DNA from: Amblyornis subalaris
Lineage: Eukaryota > Chordata > Aves > Passeriformes > Ptilonorhynchidae
Assembly (NCBI GenBank): GCA_018881555.1
Contig: JACAXG010000202.1
Coordinates: 310,001 to 374,000, forward strand
DNA length: 64,000 bases
Direction of reading: 5' to 3'
Below are positions 63,475 through 64,000 of this stretch, one piece after another; position 1 is the first letter of the stretch, and each line of letters starts with the position of its first letter. Both the position numbers and the translations under genes were made by a program. The notes under the pieces are model-generated. The model was not told the DNA's origin. It saw only the letters and a list, made by a program, of their open reading frames with translations, and did not search any database.

Positions 63475-64000
63475 GATTTACTTTACTAGAATTAATTCAT
63501 TCTCTTAAAATTCTCTGCATTTTTTTATTCTTATTGCATTTAATTATAGTTTAAATATTTTTCCAAGCCAAGAAAACTGCCACTTGCATGTTGAAAATGT
63601 TGAAATGAGATGCTCTCAGCAGTTGAAATCTGTTTCTTAAAGCTTTTCCCAAAAAAAAAAGAAAAAGATCGAATCAGCCCTTTCCCACACAATTCCGGTT
63701 TTGACAAATTGGCATTTCTAGATGAAGTATGTTCTTCTAAAACATCCTGTTCAGTTCTATTTAAATACATAAAAATGTGAGCAGTGAAATTATGTGATGA
63801 AGTATATTTTAGCTGGGTCTCAAATCATGAAATATTGAACATGGCTACAGGAGCCTTATTCACTCCAAGGAAACAATCCTGACCAAATTGCTTTCTGGAG
63901 TTGGGAGGAGAGATTGCTCAGAGGAAGTACCTGTGTTGCAAACAACATAATTTTCCTGTCATTACTTCTCTCACAGAGGTGTTCAGAATATCCAACTGCT
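63475..64000. other. Non-coding stretch
   Basis: No feature recognised apart from an A-rich run near 63651-63666. Confidence 0.6.

Overview
This window looks like AT-rich vertebrate nuclear DNA, most likely from a bird. The reasons are: no dense bacterial-style coding, very few interspersed repeats for 64 kb, two degraded stretches resembling the 3' end of the avian CR1 LINE (about 37.2 and 52.3 kb), and three relics of one old amniote MIR/L2-type tail (about 10.0, 26.1 and 49.4 kb). More than a hundred isolated N bases, plus one NNN near 50.44 kb, point to a draft assembly with ambiguous positions. The species and chromosome cannot be told from the sequence.

I recognise no gene family anywhere in the window. 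It reads as intron or intergenic DNA. The longest uninterrupted frames (174, 143 and 133 codons) are about what chance gives in 64 kb of six-frame AT-rich sequence. I therefore looked for splice grammar: a pyrimidine-rich acceptor, one open frame, and a good donor or a stop with AATAAA. The best candidates are a 63-base minus-strand exon at 44510-44572 and a plus-strand group at 48777-49854 with a possible end near 51.3 kb. Other plus-strand candidates lie at 16095-16415 (terminal-exon-like, AATAAA at 16651), 20931-21032, 21567-21722, 27748-27809, 30029-30303 and 63202-63359. None matches a protein I know, and some must be chance hits.

Layout: 0-9.6 kb is non-coding with a near-perfect palindrome (211-234) and a POU-dimer-like site (6953). 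9.6-16 kb has a TAAT-rich block, the first ancient repeat relic and an (ATT)12 microsatellite. 16-34.4 kb holds most of the scattered exon candidates, a second relic, and a small CpG-enriched patch (33.88-34.2 kb) followed by a 70-codon ORF with a strong Kozak start and an immediate AATAAA. 34.4-44 kb is featureless apart from a CR1 relic. 44-51.3 kb holds the two strongest exon signals, the third relic and a 29-base poly-A. 51.3-64 kb has another CR1 relic, G-rich tracts including one canonical quadruplex motif, and no convincing gene. No tRNA, rRNA, known microRNA, CRISPR, viral or operon-like system was found.
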